Positions 8,864 to 17,695 of a DNA stretch of 34,048 nt are shown here, in pieces (position 1 is the first letter of the stretch; each line of letters opens with the position of its first letter). Origin of the DNA: Chitinophagales bacterium (GTDB lineage Bacteria; Bacteroidota; Bacteroidia; Chitinophagales; Chitinophagaceae); the NCBI GenBank assembly GCA_015654595.1, contig JAATGQ010000126.1, positions 1 through 34,048 of the forward strand, given 5' to 3'. The notes beneath the pieces are model-generated. The model ran no database searches, was not told the DNA's origin, and saw only the letters and a program-made list of their open reading frames with translations. The position numbers were made by a program, and so were the translations under genes.

Positions 8864-9946
8864 ATGAAACATATCGTCTGTCTCTGGATCTTGTCCCTGG
8901 GTTTTGCCCTGCAGCTTTTTTCCCAAGGGCCTGACAAACCCGTCGTTCCCGGTTGGTCGCCCCTGCCAAATCTCACCATTGGCGTCCAGGAAGGCATTGA
9001 ACTGATGAGCGTTATCCAATACCTGGGCGGACACCTCGAAAACAATACCCCCTCACCTTACAAAAATGACGTGCGGCGCTATTTTACGCCTTACCGAAAC
9101 CATCCCGCGGTACTGGCTATGTTTAATTTCGATTACAAGATCTACTCAGACTTCGTCGAATGCGGGCTGACCTTTTATGATCTGCCGCAGATCCATATGC
9201 GTGCCTTGCCGGACAGCTCCATTTGGTACAAGAGTTTTTCAAAAGATTCGCTGACACAATACCTCAGACTATGCATGGACTTTTATAGAGATACGAAGTT
9301 TCATCAGTTCTATCTTGCGCACCAGGAGATGTATCACCAATGGGCCAATGGCCTTGCCGTCAGTATCCGGGAACCTATCCGGATCTTTGACAGTCTTATC
9401 GATGTTCGCCAACAAAACCACTGGCTGATCTGCATGGATCCACTGAATGACTGGGGAGCGCATACTATTATGCCCAACCTGGTAAATCCGGCCTATGAAG
9501 GTTTTTATATCTATCAGTTGGGTTATTTTGGCGGTAAAGATAGCAGCGGCAATATGAGTTTTCATGCGGACCTCTATAACTTCGCCTGGCACGAGGGTAC
9601 GCATGCCTGTATAGAAGCAATCTTAAAAGCAAAAAAGGCGAGCATCGACTCTTTCTCCTACCTGATGCCGCATGACCCTGTGCTGGCCCACCAGAATATC
9701 GACGACTGGGATCATTATTTCGATGAACTCATCCCCAACGCAGTCAGCCTGGCGCTTTGCCGGCAGTTCAAAAGCCCGGAAGAATACGAGAAGCAGCGCA
9801 AGCATGAGCTGCAGGCCGGCTTCGTACACGCATCCGACGTAGCAGATCTGATCTATACGGAGTTTGTACATAACAGTAACGTCAATGACTTTTCTATCGT
9901 TGTCTCCGACATTCTTGTAATGCTTCGGACAAAATACCCACATTGA
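8864..9946 (+). CDS. Secreted DUF4932-like protein, putative zinc metalloprotease
   Basis: A 360-aa protein with an N-terminal signal peptide (about 1-21: MKHIVCLWILSLGFALQLFSQ). HEGTH at residues 243-247 matches HExxH, with two zinc-binding histidines and a catalytic Glu. About 40 residues on, FDELIPNAVSLAL supplies E288, a plausible third ligand on a helix, as in gluzincin-like folds. The pattern NFAWHEGTHACIE and the preceding alpha/beta region fit the Bacteroidota DUF4932 family, whose substrates are unknown. With no lipobox cysteine, the protein is probably periplasmic or exported. It is divergent from the kinase/regulator pair and ends against ccsA. Catalytic activity is inferred from the motif only. 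Confidence 0.7.
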   Translation: MKHIVCLWILSLGFALQLFSQGPDKPVVPGWSPLPNLTIGVQEGIELMSVIQYLGGHLENNTPSPYKNDVRRYFTPYRNHPAVLAMFNFDYKIYSDFVECGLTFYDLPQIHMRALPDSSIWYKSFSKDSLTQYLRLCMDFYRDTKFHQFYLAHQEMYHQWANGLAVSIREPIRIFDSLIDVRQQNHWLICMDPLNDWGAHTIMPNLVNPAYEGFYIYQLGYFGGKDSSGNMSFHADLYNFAWHEGTHACIEAILKAKKASIDSFSYLMPHDPVLAHQNIDDWDHYFDELIPNAVSLALCRQFKSPEEYEKQRKHELQAGFVHASDVADLIYTEFVHNSNVNDFSIVVSDILVMLRTKYPH

Positions 9947-9953
9947 ATTGGAA

Positions 9954-9995
9954 AAACAAAAAGCCGGCAGACGTTAACGCGCTGCCGGCTTTTCT
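9954..9995. terminator. Bidirectional intrinsic terminator between convergent genes
   Basis: Stem AAGCCGGCAG (9961-9970) / CTGCCGGCTT (9982-9991), 10 bp, with an 11-nt loop. An A-rich run precedes the stem and a T-run follows it, so a hairpin with a U-tract forms in both directions. It sits between the stop at 9946 (plus) and the stop at 10009 (minus). Confidence 0.85.
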
Positions 9996-10008
9996 TATGA
10001 GTGTGGTC

Positions 10009-13000
10009 TTAGGCCAGCTCGGCCGCAGGCTTTGCCGGCGCCTTCTTATATCGGATATAAGCCACCGTCGCGATCACCGCGACGATGGCAATGGTTACGT
10101 ATACCCAACCAGGAATGGGCACTCTATCGCCCTTTGCATAGGAGTGCAGACCGGACAGATAGTAGTTGACGCCAAAATAAGTCATGATCACGCTGGAAAA
10201 AGCAAGCGCTGAAAGCAGGTTAAAAAGATATTGACCGCGCATTTTGGGGATCAGCCGGATATGCAGCACGAAGGCATAGATGATCACCGAGATAAAGGCC
10301 CAGGTTTCTTTTGGATCCCAGCCCCAGTAACGGCCCCAGCTTTCATTAGCCCAGATACCGCCAAGGAAAGTACCGACAGTCAACAGGAACAGTCCTACGG
10401 TCAGCGACATTTCATTAACGATCGTCAGCTCTTTTATAGACTCATTGATCCGGCCCGCAGAATTTTTTGTTCTCGCAATGTAAAGGAGCAGCACCACCAT
10501 TCCCATGATCGCGCTCAGACCGAAGAAGCCGTAGCTGGCCGTAATGATCGACACATGGATCATCAGCCAGTAAGATTTCAACACCGGTACCAGCGGCGTG
10601 ATCTGCGGATTCATCTGTGAGCCGCCAAGCGCAAAGCCCATCAGGATAACAGCGATCAGACAACCGGCAGCCGGGATAAAGGTATTTCTGTTGCGATAGA
10701 GCAAAAAGCCGGAGAGCACGCCAATCCAGCTGATAAAGATGACGGCTTCGTATCCGCTGCTCCAGGGCTCATGACCCGATATATACCAGCGCATGCCAAG
10801 ACCGGTGCCATGTATCAGCAAGCAAAGAATAACGATACCAAGGACCACGGATTCGATGCCCCGGACGATCCTCGATGGCTTCAGGAGCTGTGAGAAGGCC
10901 AAAACCAGTAGCACCGTTCCCAAAAGGCTATAGGCGATCATCAGCTTGAAGAACATATTCCATTTGTTAAACAAGATCTCGGCCTTGATCTTTGCCGAAG
11001 AAGGCAGGATCGCTTTCCCCCATTCCTGCTGATAGCCGGCGATCAGAGCCAGACTGGAATCCGCCTTTGCCCAGTTGCCATTGGCGCCCGCGCTTACGAC
11101 ATCCGAGAAATAGCTGCCTATAAGATATTGTCCAATGCTATCCGTCTTGAAATCAGGGGTCAGACCGGAATCCCAGGTGTTGGCAGGATCATTTCTGACG
11201 GGAATCACCCGCAGATACTGGCCCGTTATCAATCCCTGTATGACCTGCAGCTTGTCGTTCAGTTCGATCACCTCTTTATCGTAGTTGTTCTGGTCTGCCG
11301 GTCTTTTTGCAAAGGCTGCCTGGTATTTTCTTTCCAGTATAAAGTGAGTCTGCTGATCAGCCGGATCGATCACGAGCAGGTTCATCAGCGTTGTATATCC
11401 ATTCTGATCGGCACGGGTTTCTTTTTTCAGTTCGCTGCCCCCGTTGGCTCCTATTTTGATAAATGGCACCTGGGCCCAGCTCATCGGGTTGGTGGAGATG
11501 GCCAGGAAGAACTGGTTTGCATCCAGGCTATAAAACGTTTCGTGGCGGTAGAGCTTTCTGATGATTTCCAGCGCAAGGGTATTGACGGGTTCTATACGGC
11601 CATCGATACCCTGCACCAGCAGTCCGCCGAATCTTTCGGCATGCGCCTTGTCGATCATCACCGTCGTTGCGAATTGAGCCGGATCTTCTACCTTATCCGG
11701 GATCGCGCTATGCTGTTGCATATTGGCAGCTGCGGCAGCGGAGTCGGACGTTCCGGGTTTGACCTTCAACTGGTCATTGTCCGTCTTGCCGCCATGCATG
11801 TCTATTCCCTGGCTAAACCCTGCTATAGTAAAAAATAATATCGCCGCAGTTAAAACTTTCTTCTTGTTCTTTGAAATGGTTTTCAACGCCTGGTTGAGTT
11901 TTGAAAATCTCGTTCCACGCCAGAAGAGCGTGACCAGCAGACCGCCAAACAAAAGGGTATAACCCAGATAGGTAATGTTCGTCCCCCAGAAATCGTGGTT
12001 CACGGACAGGATCGTCCCCTTTTCATCGGGGTCATAACTGGACTGAAAGAAACGATAGCCCTTGTAGTTCAAGACATGGTTCATAAAAATACGGTATGGT
12101 GTCTCGCCGCCGTTGTCGACGATGGAGACCTCCGAAGCATAAGAAGAGGGGCTGTTGCTGCCGGGATATCGGTCCATCTGGAAGTCGCGGAGTTTGATGG
12201 CAAAAGGCGTCGTATAAACTTTTGAGCCATATCCGATGGAGACAGCCAGACCGTTGATCATGGTATTGGCTTCATAGGAAGTTATTCCTCTTTGCCCGTA
12301 GAAGACGATAGTATCCTGTTCCCGGTCCGACTTCAATTCAAGCGTAACCTGGTCCGGATCAGCCGCGTTCTTCATTTTGTCGCCGGCGAAAGTGGTCACC
12401 CTGCCAACCACCGGCCCCGTCGGCACTACGATCCGAACGTCCCCAAATGCATACAGGCTCCGCAGGTGAAACTCCTGCGGCTTACCATCCCCAGCCAGCT
12501 CTCCCTGCTGTTTGGTAGCCATGATCATATAGCTGGCCGCTACAGGCGAGGAAACCTGCAAACCGGTACCGGTTGAGTCCACACTGAAATTCACGGCTTG
12601 TTGGATCGGCTTATTAAAGCTGACCAGCATGTCCCCTACCCTGCGAACCCCGCCGGACATGATATAGATATTCTTTCTGCCTTCATTCGAAGTAGTGACG
12701 AGATGAAGGACCGGAACCCCATCGGGAGAAGGGATGACCGAGTCCTGCGCCATCGGTACAAAATCAAGCACCCGCATGTCGATATGCTTATTCCTGAAAT
12801 CGTATCCCGCGTGGAAATTTGACTTGAAGGGGTGTAAGAAACGGGGGACATCCTTTGGGATCATCATTACGGGGATATCGTCATAGGTCAGACTTTCCTT
12901 GTCGCTGGCGATCCGGACCTTAAAGAAGGTCTTTTCGGAAATAACCTCGCTGCTTTGCTCCCCTTCCCGGATGGGCATTTCGCCATCAAAGCTAATATAA

Positions 13001-13290
13001 CGGGTAATAGCGCCCCCAATAAATATTAATATAAATGCTATATGAAAGACCAGCAGCGGCCATTTTTTACGCTCATAGAGCCGGTATCTTTTGATATTGC
13101 CGGCAAAATTGGCGATCAGGAGCAGCATGACCACTTCAAACCAGGTTGAGTTATAGATGAGCGCCTTTGCCACAGGGGTGCCGTAGTCGTTTTCTACAAA
13201 CGTCGCAATGGCCATGGAAGCGGCGTAGATCAGGAGCAGTATACCCATTGTCCGAGTGGAAAACAATAGCTTTTTAAGGATTCTCATCAT
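10009..13290 (-). CDS. ccsA: Fused ResB/CcsA cytochrome c maturation protein (CcsBA type)
   Basis: About 1093 aa. The N-terminal third is ResB/CcsB-like: membrane spans at MGILLLIYAASMAIATFV, WFEVVMLLLIANFAG and LLVFHIAFILIFIGGAITRYI, then a long periplasmic part and a further span at ITYLGYTLLFGGLLVTLFW. A hydrophobic segment (VLTAAILFFTIAGFSQG) opens a second soluble region. The C-terminal ~320 residues are CcsA: many spans and the tryptophan-rich haem motif WGRYWGWDPKETW (about 985-997), with conserved histidines in MIHVSI and GLHSYA. The protein carries haem across the inner membrane and attaches it to CXXCH cytochromes (System II). Fusion of both parts is common in Bacteroidota and Epsilonproteobacteria. 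I chose the ATG at 13290 (MMRILKKLL); an in-frame TTG lies 21 nt upstream. Confidence 0.9.
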   Translation of the reverse strand: MMRILKKLLFSTRTMGILLLIYAASMAIATFVENDYGTPVAKALIYNSTWFEVVMLLLIANFAGNIKRYRLYERKKWPLLVFHIAFILIFIGGAITRYISFDGEMPIREGEQSSEVISEKTFFKVRIASDKESLTYDDIPVMMIPKDVPRFLHPFKSNFHAGYDFRNKHIDMRVLDFVPMAQDSVIPSPDGVPVLHLVTTSNEGRKNIYIMSGGVRRVGDMLVSFNKPIQQAVNFSVDSTGTGLQVSSPVAASYMIMATKQQGELAGDGKPQEFHLRSLYAFGDVRIVVPTGPVVGRVTTFAGDKMKNAADPDQVTLELKSDREQDTIVFYGQRGITSYEANTMINGLAVSIGYGSKVYTTPFAIKLRDFQMDRYPGSNSPSSYASEVSIVDNGGETPYRIFMNHVLNYKGYRFFQSSYDPDEKGTILSVNHDFWGTNITYLGYTLLFGGLLVTLFWRGTRFSKLNQALKTISKNKKKVLTAAILFFTIAGFSQGIDMHGGKTDNDQLKVKPGTSDSAAAAANMQQHSAIPDKVEDPAQFATTVMIDKAHAERFGGLLVQGIDGRIEPVNTLALEIIRKLYRHETFYSLDANQFFLAISTNPMSWAQVPFIKIGANGGSELKKETRADQNGYTTLMNLLVIDPADQQTHFILERKYQAAFAKRPADQNNYDKEVIELNDKLQVIQGLITGQYLRVIPVRNDPANTWDSGLTPDFKTDSIGQYLIGSYFSDVVSAGANGNWAKADSSLALIAGYQQEWGKAILPSSAKIKAEILFNKWNMFFKLMIAYSLLGTVLLVLAFSQLLKPSRIVRGIESVVLGIVILCLLIHGTGLGMRWYISGHEPWSSGYEAVIFISWIGVLSGFLLYRNRNTFIPAAGCLIAVILMGFALGGSQMNPQITPLVPVLKSYWLMIHVSIITASYGFFGLSAIMGMVVLLLYIARTKNSAGRINESIKELTIVNEMSLTVGLFLLTVGTFLGGIWANESWGRYWGWDPKETWAFISVIIYAFVLHIRLIPKMRGQYLFNLLSALAFSSVIMTYFGVNYYLSGLHSYAKGDRVPIPGWVYVTIAIVAVIATVAYIRYKKAPAKPAAELA

Positions 13291-13501
13291 CAGGGAAGAA
13301 TTTTGCGGCAATTTACCGCCATTACAACTATTTATACCGTTTTGTTGGCTTAAGGAGTATATTTTAACGCTATTATCTCAAACCCGCTCTTATGACCCGC
13401 TATTTACCTTCCTTTTTGTCCTTTTTCTTGTCCAGTGCAAGACATTGTAGCACGATCATCCGCCGGATCTTCCCGGCAATATCCAACCTTCATAAAAATC
13501 G

Positions 13502-13532
13502 AAAAGCGCGTGGTCTTTCCCGGCGCTTTTTT
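13502..13532 (+). terminator. Terminator-like hairpin with T-run upstream of the eCIS cluster
   Basis: AAAAGCGC (13502-13509) / GCGCTTTT (13523-13530), 8 bp with a 13-nt loop, followed by a run of six T in total. The A-run before the stem allows action on the minus strand too. No recognised plus-strand gene ends here, so it may insulate the eCIS operon from read-through or end an unannotated small transcript. Confidence 0.5.
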
Positions 13533-13770
13533 GACTTTTTTCAAAATACCACATTTAGGGGATACGAAATTCAAATCTTGTTCTATACCTTTATCGCGAA
13601 TTGATCATCTACTGAACTACAAAATTCCGTTACCTTCTTTATCTGACCACCTGACGGCTGATTCCTGAATTTACCTATCCACCTTTTCTTTCCTTGTATT
13701 TTTCTCATCAACCAGTACTCTAGCTCTGCATTAGTACCTATCCCGGCATCCACGTTGCCATCGCTATTCA

Positions 13771-13799
13771 TTGTCTGAAAGCGAGCAAGGATTGTTTTG
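13771..13799 (+). promoter_or_regulatory. Weak candidate promoter for the eCIS operon
   Basis: TTG (13771-13773), then 18 nt, then TTGTTTTG (13792-13799), one mismatch from the Bacteroidota -7 element TAnnTTTG. It lies 72 nt before the chosen start of the first eCIS gene. The match is weak, and a promoter under another sigma factor is equally possible. Confidence 0.22.
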
Positions 13800-13871
13800 C
13801 CCTGATCCAAGGGGAACGCAATCGTCTGCTAACGCTAATGGCTATTGTATAACCTATTAAAAAGCACAATC

Positions 13872-14462
13872 GTGATCGACCAGGCCCTGGATTTCTTACG
13901 TGTTCAGTTGGACAATTACCTGCGCATGAAGCTGGATCCCCAGACCAGCACACCTTTCATCCAATTGGCTAATATTGCATGGAATGACAGCGAGACTGCT
14001 GCCGGATCCGCCGGCGACGGGTCGGACGCCTTCATCTCCCTTATTAATATAGAAGAAGACAGGATCAGCAAGCCACAGGAGAATTATGTCCGCGGCAATG
14101 GCTCTATCCTTTACAAAAACCCAAAGATCTACCTCAATTTATATCTCTTGTTCGGCGTCAATCTTTCTGATTATACGGAGTCGCTAAAACGTTTATCTTA
14201 TATCATCCAGTTCTTCCAGTACAGGAATGTATTCACGCCTTTGACCTCGCCTACCCTGCCAGATGGTATCGAAGAATTGATCTTCGACCTCGAGACGCTT
14301 ACGTTCCAGGACCTCAACAATCTCTGGGGCATAATGGGCTCAAAATACCTGCCGTCGGTTGTCTATAAGATGCGGCTTATCACGATCAGCGAGGAGTTTG
14401 CACAGGGCCAGGCTGGTCTTATCATGGAACTTTCAGTTAACGAAAAAAATATACAAGGATGA
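13872..14462 (+). CDS. eCIS cap/tail-terminator protein, DUF4255 (Afp16/Pvc16-like)
   Basis: A 196-aa protein. The N-terminus MIDQALDFLRVQLDNYLRMK matches the start of the DUF4255 (Pvc16 N-terminal) family, which commonly begins with Met-Ile and a Leu-rich amphipathic helix. The middle has VSLINIEEDRISK-like and PKIYLNLYLLFGVNL segments, and the end has FAQGQAGLIMELSVNEK, also typical. These proteins cap the distal end of tube and sheath. I chose the GTG at 13872 because it gives the family N-terminus; an in-frame TTG lies at 13845. The stop overlaps the next start by 4 nt (ATGA), so the two are translationally coupled. The cap gene leads the cluster, whereas in Afp/PVC it lies near the end of the structural genes. 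Confidence 0.88.
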   Translation: MIDQALDFLRVQLDNYLRMKLDPQTSTPFIQLANIAWNDSETAAGSAGDGSDAFISLINIEEDRISKPQENYVRGNGSILYKNPKIYLNLYLLFGVNLSDYTESLKRLSYIIQFFQYRNVFTPLTSPTLPDGIEELIFDLETLTFQDLNNLWGIMGSKYLPSVVYKMRLITISEEFAQGQAGLIMELSVNEKNIQG

Positions 14463-15643
14463 TCGATGTAAAGCTGAGTTCGCTGTTCACGATCAGTTTC
14501 CTGCACAATTATTTTACCGATCAACTGTGCAAAGCCTTCGTAGTCAGCCCGACCCCTTCCACGGCAAAGCTGCTCAACGGTCATCAGATCGTTGTCCGCC
14601 AGCTGGACAACCAGTTGTATGCCGGCGTCAAGACCGACGGAACGACCAAACCTTTTATCGTACCGGAAGAAGGGCTAAAGCTGACATTTATACTTCAATT
14701 GACAGACCCGCTATTCTTTAATTATACCAACCTGCCGCTGGTCTGGCCTTCCGGTAATATTTATCATTTTACCAACCGGAATAACAATACCAGTAATAGC
14801 AGGAAATTCCTGTCGCTGCCAATCCCTTATAACAGCGCGGTCAATTATACCGTGGGTGATATCGCTGTCAATAGCAGCGGAACGGCGTTCGAAGCTATCA
14901 GAACGGTTACGGGGACACCGCCGCCGGCAGATGGAACGTTAAGCGCCGACTGGCTTCAGATCGATGCTTCTACTTCCCGCAACAGATATGTATCCCAGGC
15001 AGACCAGGTGCAGTTGGTTCCTTCCCGCAGCAGCTGGACTCTCGCGGCGCCGGCAGCTTCCGTTGTCGTCAATGCCTGGGGATATGATCTGACCGCCAGG
15101 GATTACACGCAATCCGTTCTGTCAAAGACCATGAACTTCCCGCAGCCGGTGAGTTCCTTTAATCTGGATCTGTCCAGCCTGCCGCCAGGAAGGTATAAGC
15201 TGGACGTCAATGGTACGCAGCAAGCCATCTATGTCAACGATGAGCTGGCCGGAACGGACGTGTTTGCCGTGATCGACATTTTCCAGGAAGCAAGTTTGCC
15301 TGCGGGATATCAGCTGCTGGATGGCAGCGGGAATATTGCTTCACCGGTGTATGCAATACTCTTTCTGAATCGAGCAACCATATGGAAATTTACGCTGGCC
15401 AGCAACCCGATCAATGGGATTACGGATAATGCCGGGGTGTTCCAGTTTCCCGTCAGCAGTCCCCTTTCTTCGACCGTCTATTCAGCCACGCCGATCCCCT
15501 TGCAGGAAAAGGCAATAAGTCTGAAGCTGACGGTCGGCACGCAAAGTTATTCGCCGATCGAATGTCCATCTCCTGCCCGGATCACAGGAACCGTGCTGAA
15601 CGGGGACTTCTATGGATGCTCCGAAGTTTTTCTCAATTATTAA
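14459..15643 (+). CDS. eCIS-associated protein of unknown role with a CBM5/12-like insert
   Basis: A 394-aa protein with no signal peptide. I do not recognise a named family for the whole chain. Residues 1-100 are beta-rich (EEGLKLTFILQLTDPLFF, NLPLVWPSGNIYHF). About 122-168 reads NSAVNYTVGDIAVNSSGTAF...ADWLQID, spaced like a carbohydrate-binding module of the CBM5/12 type (aromatic, GD, G-T-A-F/Y, terminal W). About 180-290 is another beta region with FNLDLSSLPPGRYKLDVNG, and the C-terminal ~100 residues are also beta-rich. It overlaps the cap gene by 4 nt and precedes the sheath by 34 nt, so it is very likely a particle component. Possible roles are a cap adaptor or a target-binding decoration. 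The CBM likeness is by pattern only. Confidence 0.6.
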   Translation: MIDVKLSSLFTISFLHNYFTDQLCKAFVVSPTPSTAKLLNGHQIVVRQLDNQLYAGVKTDGTTKPFIVPEEGLKLTFILQLTDPLFFNYTNLPLVWPSGNIYHFTNRNNNTSNSRKFLSLPIPYNSAVNYTVGDIAVNSSGTAFEAIRTVTGTPPPADGTLSADWLQIDASTSRNRYVSQADQVQLVPSRSSWTLAAPAASVVVNAWGYDLTARDYTQSVLSKTMNFPQPVSSFNLDLSSLPPGRYKLDVNGTQQAIYVNDELAGTDVFAVIDIFQEASLPAGYQLLDGSGNIASPVYAILFLNRATIWKFTLASNPINGITDNAGVFQFPVSSPLSSTVYSATPIPLQEKAISLKLTVGTQSYSPIECPSPARITGTVLNGDFYGCSEVFLNY

Positions 15644-15677
15644 TTCTTCACCAATCAAATTATAAAAACCATTTACA

Positions 15678-17159
15678 ATGTCTCAGATAAATGAAAGCGC
15701 CATCAAAACCCCAGGGGTCTACATCAATGAGATACCTTCATTTCCTCCTTCCGTCGCACAGGTAGCGACGGCCGTCCCGGCCTTTATCGGGTATACGCAG
15801 AAGGCCATAGACTCCAGCGGCCAGGATATTACGAATAAGCCGACGGCGATCACTTCGCTGCTGGAATACGAAACGCTCTTCGGCGGTCCGCAGCTGGAGA
15901 CCAATATCGTGATCAATTACGCGCAAACGGTCTCGGGTTCGACAACCACCGATACGATCAGCTTTTCGTTCTCGGGCGGCACACAGTCGAAGCACATTAT
16001 GCATTCGGCCGTCAGGTTTTTTTATGCGAATGGCGGCGGGACGCTGTATATCGTCAGCATTGGCCCTTACAAAACGATCGGCGGCGGGTTGGTATTAACG
16101 GATTACCAGGCAGGCCTGGCCGCGGTCAGAAAGGAAGACGAGCCCACTCTCCTTGTATTCCCGGAAGGACAGGGTATGGCAGAGACGGATTATTATGCCA
16201 TCCAAAGCGCAGCGCTGCAGCAATGCGGCGATCTCCAGGACCGGTTCTCCATCATGGACCTGTATGATACCGGCGCCGATCTGAAGCTCAGCAGCGACCT
16301 CGACACTGCCGTCAGTAACTTCCGGAACGGTTTTGCATCCAGTTCACTTAATTACGGCGCGGTCTATTTCCCAAATCTGAAGACGGTCTATAGTTATGAT
16401 TATGACGAGTCCGTTACGAAGATCGTGCATACGGTCAATGGGGCTACAGGACCGCTCAACGGGTTGACATTGCAACAGCTTTCTACCGCGCCGCCGCTCA
16501 CCTCGCCCGTCACGCCAAATTTTCAGAACCTGGCAGCCTATAATGTGCTGACACAAGCGCTCGATACGCAGTTCCCAGTCATCCTGCCGCCTTCTCCCGC
16601 CATGGCAGGTATTTACGCAGCCGTCGATGGATCAAGAGGAGTATGGAAGGCTCCTGCCAATGTCGGCGTACAGGATGCTTTCGCAACCACATTTACGTTG
16701 TCGGACGAACTGCAGGAGAATCTGAATATAGACGCCGTATCGGGCAAGTCGATCAATGCCATCCGTGCCTTTACCGGCAAGGGTATCCTGGTGTGGGGCG
16801 CAAGAACGCTCGACGGGAACAGCAATGACTTCAGGTATGTATCTGTCCGCAGGTTCTTTATCTCCGTGGAAGAGTCCGTCAAACTGGCTACCATGACCTT
16901 TGTATTCGAACCCAACGACGGCACGACCTGGGTAAGGCTCCGCGCGATGATCGAGAACTATCTTACCAACCTCTGGAGACTGGGCGCGCTGGCTGGCTCC
17001 AAACCGGAACAGTCCTTCTATGTCAAGGTAGGACTTGGCCAGACGATGACCTTTGACGATATCCTCAACGGACGGCTGATCGTCGAGATAGGTCTGGCTC
17101 CTGTAAGGCCGGCGGAATTTATCATCCTGCGTTTCTCACAGATCCAGCAGCAGGCATAG
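15678..17159 (+). CDS. Contractile tail sheath protein
   Basis: A 493-aa protein. The N-terminus TPGVYINEIPSFPPSV followed by VPAFIGYT is the classic sheath start. The C-terminal ~115 residues (VSVRRFFISVEESVKLA, FEPNDGTTWVRLRAMIENYL, GRLIVEIGLAPVRPAEFIIL) are the conserved sheath domain that holds subunits together during contraction. Sheath subunits stack around the tube and shorten to drive it into the target. There is only one sheath gene in the window, unlike Afp/PVC with three paralogues. The start ATG at 15678 follows a 34-nt A/T-rich leader rather than a Shine-Dalgarno site, consistent with strong independent translation of a high-copy subunit. Confidence 0.96.
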   Translation: MSQINESAIKTPGVYINEIPSFPPSVAQVATAVPAFIGYTQKAIDSSGQDITNKPTAITSLLEYETLFGGPQLETNIVINYAQTVSGSTTTDTISFSFSGGTQSKHIMHSAVRFFYANGGGTLYIVSIGPYKTIGGGLVLTDYQAGLAAVRKEDEPTLLVFPEGQGMAETDYYAIQSAALQQCGDLQDRFSIMDLYDTGADLKLSSDLDTAVSNFRNGFASSSLNYGAVYFPNLKTVYSYDYDESVTKIVHTVNGATGPLNGLTLQQLSTAPPLTSPVTPNFQNLAAYNVLTQALDTQFPVILPPSPAMAGIYAAVDGSRGVWKAPANVGVQDAFATTFTLSDELQENLNIDAVSGKSINAIRAFTGKGILVWGARTLDGNSNDFRYVSVRRFFISVEESVKLATMTFVFEPNDGTTWVRLRAMIENYLTNLWRLGALAGSKPEQSFYVKVGLGQTMTFDDILNGRLIVEIGLAPVRPAEFIILRFSQIQQQA

Positions 17160-17250
17160 ACCCACTCACCCGCAATGTCTTCGGACGGCACGGGCAGCCT
17201 AACCGCGGCAATATGAACCCAATTATTTTATCTAATAAATACCCCATTAT

Positions 17251-17682
17251 ATGGCGAATTATCCACTTTCGAAATTCCATTTTCAGGTTGACTGGAACGG
17301 TACCAATATCGGTTTCACCGAAGTCAGCGGTCTGGATATCAGCAATGACGTTATTGAATACAGGGATGGAGCAAGCCCCGAATATTCAAAGATCAAGATG
17401 CCTGGCCAGCGCAAGTTCAGCAATATTAACCTGAAAAGAGGCATGTTCAAATCGGACAACGAGTTCTACACGTGGTTCAATACCATCAACATGAACACGG
17501 TAGAACGCCGGGACATCACCATCAGTCTTCTCGACGAAACGATGACCCCGGTGGTCACCTGGAAGGTGAAGAATGCCTGGCCCTCCAAGATCACCCCAAC
17601 CGATCTCAAGGCGGATGGGAATGACGTGGCGATCGAGTCACTGGAGATCGTGCATGAAGGCCTTACCATTCAAAATGATTAA
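17251..17682 (+). CDS. Tail tube protein 1 (T4 gp19/Hcp-like, Afp1/Pvc1-like)
   Basis: A 143-aa protein beginning MANYPLSKFHFQVDWNGT, the usual start of eCIS tube proteins, followed by FTEVSGLDISNDVIEYRDG and MPGQRKFSNINLKRGMF. The C-terminal part has AWPSKITPTDLKADGNDVAIESLEIVHEGL, the conserved final strands of this fold. Subunits form hexameric rings that stack into the inner tube. It is separated by 91 nt from the sheath gene, the longest gap in the structural block, with a very A/T-rich stretch just before the ATG, as expected for the most abundant subunit. A second, longer paralogue follows 13 nt later. Confidence 0.95.
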   Translation: MANYPLSKFHFQVDWNGTNIGFTEVSGLDISNDVIEYRDGASPEYSKIKMPGQRKFSNINLKRGMFKSDNEFYTWFNTINMNTVERRDITISLLDETMTPVVTWKVKNAWPSKITPTDLKADGNDVAIESLEIVHEGLTIQND

Positions 17683-17695
17683 TACCGATCACATT

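Larger units (their letters stand above)
13291..13871. other. Gene-poor region between ccsA and the eCIS cluster
   Basis: This 581-nt stretch appears more A/T-rich than its flanks and holds no gene I can recognise. It contains an intrinsic-terminator-like hairpin (13502-13532), a weak promoter candidate (13771-13799), and a 75-codon minus-strand open frame (13583-13810) starting MDQGKTILARFQTMN. That frame has a fairly protein-like composition but no family I know and no partner gene; it may be a remnant or chance. Plus-strand frames here are short and rich in Phe/Ser/Arg, as expected of non-coding sequence. Confidence 0.6.

Noticed and set aside
13845..13871. TTG at 13845 as start of the DUF4255 gene
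   Set aside because: It would add nine residues before the family N-terminus; GTG at 13872 gives the expected Met-Ile start.
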